NCBI GenBank assembly: GCA_025350365.1
Contig: JANXXY010000464.1
Location: 1 to 7,863 of the forward strand
Length of the DNA stretch: 7,863 nt
Reading direction: 5' to 3'
Origin: Bacteroidales bacterium
Lineage (GTDB): Bacteria > Bacteroidota > Bacteroidia > Bacteroidales > JAAUTT01
Of the stretch, positions 6,875 through 7,863 are shown piece after piece. A program made the translations under genes and the position numbers. Each line of letters starts with the position of its first letter. The stretch's first letter is position 1. The notes beneath the pieces were generated by a model that searched no databases, had not been told where the DNA came from, and saw nothing but the letters and a program-made list of their open reading frames with translations.

Positions 6875-7467
6875 TGCTAGACTGGTTAATAAAAAATTAT
6901 ATTGAAATAATTGGCGCCTTTTTGGGACTGTTTTACGTTGTACTTTCTGTTCGACAGAATATTTCGTTATGGTTTATTGGGATTTTAACCTCTGCATTTT
7001 ATATTATTGTTTTCTTTAATTCAAAACTATACGCAAACATGTCATTACAGTTTTATTATCTGATAATGAGTATTTACGGATGGTATTTTTGGAAACATAC
7101 ACAGAATAATCCACAAATTTCCGGCGGCATTTTACCTGTTCGCACAATATCCAATAAAATTATCATTTGGTGTATGCTTATTGGCTTAAGCTTATTGATT
7201 CTATTATTTGTGATATTGGAACAATATACTGATTCGCCTTTTCCCGGATGGGATTCATTTACTACGATGTTAAGCATTATTGCCACCTGGATGTTAACAC
7301 GTAAATATATAGAAAATTGGTTGTTATGGATAATATCCGATACAGCCTCCGTGGGTTTGTATTTTTACATGAAGTTATACCCAACCACTATATTGTTTTT
7401 TATCTATACCATCATGGCTGTAATTGGATTCATTGAATGGAAAAAAACGATACTGATAAAAAGATAA
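6874..7467 (+). CDS. pnuC: PnuC-family transporter (nicotinamide riboside or related vitamin)
   Basis: Inner-membrane facilitator related to PnuC, which brings in nicotinamide riboside for NAD synthesis. The 197 residues show about seven hydrophobic segments, near 10-26, 31-48, 55-73, 96-116, 127-142, 147-165 and 170-187. Family marks are QFYYLIMSIYGWYFW (59-73) and ENWLLWIISDTASVGLYFYMK (147-167). In Bacteroidota close relatives next to thiamine pyrophosphokinase are assigned to thiamine (PnuT). No such gene or TPP riboswitch is seen here, so the substrate stays open and the symbol names the family. GTG 6874 is the start used, as no in-frame ATG lies between it and the protease stop; the first in-frame ATG is codon 56, inside the third helix. 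The gap to the protease is 22 nt, and co-transcription is likely. Confidence 0.85.
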   Translation: MLDWLIKNYIEIIGAFLGLFYVVLSVRQNISLWFIGILTSAFYIIVFFNSKLYANMSLQFYYLIMSIYGWYFWKHTQNNPQISGGILPVRTISNKIIIWCMLIGLSLLILLFVILEQYTDSPFPGWDSFTTMLSIIATWMLTRKYIENWLLWIISDTASVGLYFYMKLYPTTILFFIYTIMAVIGFIEWKKTILIKR

Positions 7468-7482
7468 AAATAACTTATTTTT
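7466..7482 (+). terminator. AT-only hairpin immediately after pnuC
   Basis: AAAAATAA (7466-7473), a single C, then TTATTTTT (7475-7482) form a perfect inverted repeat that overlaps the pnuC stop and ends in a T-run. As a hairpin it gives a 7-bp all-A/T stem with a 3-nt loop. Position favours a terminator; the weak stem argues against it. Confidence 0.3.
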
Positions 7483-7491
7483 CAATTCATA

Positions 7492-7678
7492 ATGAAATTA
7501 ATCCATTAAGATTGTAACTTATGAAGCCGGCAAACATTTTGATGAATTGGAAACTACTGCAAATTTTGATGATAACCTATTAGAAGTCGGAGAAGAAATA
7601 GGTTTTTTAGACAATCATAACCAGAAAGAACTCCTTCAAACAGCTAGGCCAAAGTTTAAATGCTATGCGGGTCAATAA
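7492..7678 (+). pseudogene. Possible decayed coding remnant, unrecognised
   Basis: From 7502 to the TAA at 7676-7678 one frame is open for 58 codons and reads like protein, acidic with a mixed hydrophobic pattern: IVTYEAGKHFDELETTANF early on, RPKFKCYAGQ at the end. It lacks an in-frame ATG, GTG or early TTG. An ATG at 7492 starts MKLIH in another frame and stops at 7507; a one-base shift there would join the two into about 61 residues. It may be a frameshifted small gene, a fragment of a larger lost gene, or chance. I do not recognise the family. Confidence 0.3.
7574..7608 (+). terminator. Terminator-like hairpin downstream of pnuC
   Basis: AACCTATT (7574-7581) pairs over 8 bp with AATAGGTT (7597-7604), and the T-run extends to 7608. 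The loop is long (15 nt) and the stem has only two G/C pairs. It falls inside the possible coding remnant, so the two readings partly compete. Confidence 0.25.
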
Positions 7679-7730
7679 CCTGCAAACCTTGAATATATGA
7701 AGCTAAAACTTTCCTATATGATATTATCTA

Positions 7731-7772
7731 CAAATAAAAAGTAAACGCGATATTCAATCGTTTTTTATTTTT
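7731..7772. terminator. A-rich/T-rich hairpin, terminator candidate
   Basis: CGAT (7748-7751) and ATCG (7757-7760) form a short stem around ATTCA, flanked by an A-rich arm upstream (from 7731) and T6-A-T5 downstream (7761-7772) that can extend the pairing imperfectly. The symmetry would allow action on either strand. The perfect part is only 4 bp, so this is tentative. Confidence 0.3.
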
Positions 7773-7828
7773 CAACAAACCAATGTTATTTTCTTCACAT
7801 GAAAAGTTCATATAAAGAAAAAAGTAGC

Positions 7829-7836
7829 TATTTTTG
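7829..7836 (+). promoter_or_regulatory. Possible -7 element near the right edge
   Basis: TATTTTTG fits TAnnTTTG and would serve a plus-strand gene just beyond the window. No good -33 box is visible, and the following bases are GAAAAC rather than the CA seen at the other candidates. A chance match is quite possible here. Confidence 0.2.
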
Positions 7837-7863
7837 AAAACCTTTGAAATTTCTTGGATAACC

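Larger units (their letters stand above)
7468..7863. other. Right-end region without an intact gene
   Basis: No full-length gene is seen on either strand. The region contains the AT hairpin after pnuC, a 58-codon open stretch ending at 7678 without a standard start codon, hairpins at 7574-7608, 7666-7684 and 7748-7766, and a TAnnTTTG match near the right edge. The 7-bp hairpin TGCGGGT (7666-7672), loop CAATA, ACCTGCA (7678-7684) is the most GC-rich; it has one G-T pair and no T-run. No tRNA, riboswitch or mobile-element ends are recognised. Confidence 0.7.

Noticed and set aside
7731..7862. Minus-strand open frame running in from the right edge and stopping at 7728-7730 (44 codons)
   Set aside because: It is AT-driven, has no recognisable motif and passes through the A-rich/T-rich hairpin. 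Too weak to call a partial gene without the sequence beyond the edge.
6852..7863. Thiamine context for the PnuC-like transporter (TPP riboswitch or thiamine pyrophosphokinase)
   Set aside because: No TPP-riboswitch core such as CTGAGA is seen around the gene, and no pyrophosphokinase gene follows within the window.
1..7863. CRISPR arrays, tRNA/rRNA genes, insertion sequences, att sites or a defence or biosynthetic system
   Set aside because: No direct-repeat arrays, cloverleaf or rRNA sequence, transposase or terminal repeats were seen; every confident gene belongs to a well-known housekeeping or transport family.

Overview
The window reads as an ordinary housekeeping stretch of a Bacteroidota chromosome, most likely Bacteroidales or a close relative. 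The grounds are: AT-rich DNA; no Shine-Dalgarno purine tract before any start codon; copies or near-copies of the Bacteroidota -7 promoter element TAnnTTTG before three genes; a Bacteroidota-style ribosomal protein S1; and an S41 protease with a signal peptide ending in KAQ. Species cannot be fixed from this sequence. All confident genes lie on the plus strand. There is no sign of phage, insertion sequence, CRISPR array, tRNA or rRNA.

Layout. Positions 1-317 are non-coding, with small hairpins and a -7-like element before rpsA. Then comes a compact run: rpsA (318-2306, six-domain S1 protein with a very acidic N-terminal extension), a STAS-domain anti-sigma-antagonist-like gene (2322-2669) and rnz (2695-3606, RNase Z). 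The gaps are only 15 and 25 nt, so co-transcription is likely. An 84-nt gap holds a weak terminator candidate and a clear -7 element for guaA (3691-5220, GMP synthase). A 38-nt gap leads to an exported S41 carboxy-terminal processing protease (5259-6851). A 22-nt gap leads to a PnuC-family vitamin/nucleoside transporter starting at GTG (6874-7467). Positions 7468-7863 carry no intact gene: they hold several terminator-like hairpins, a 58-codon open stretch that looks like a decayed coding remnant, and a possible promoter facing out of the window.

How the genes relate. rpsA and rnz act in translation initiation and tRNA 3'-end maturation. The STAS gene between them is a possible phospho-switch whose kinase and phosphatase partners are not in the window. 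guaA makes GMP. The S41 protease works in the envelope, and the transporter imports a pyridine- or thiamine-type precursor. I see no evidence of a novel dedicated system. The observations most worth checking are a textbook terminator-shaped hairpin inside the start of rnz, a 24-bp perfect palindrome early in the protease gene, an Arg-to-Cys change in a conserved motif of that protease, a chained stop/start junction into the transporter, and the coding remnant near the right end.
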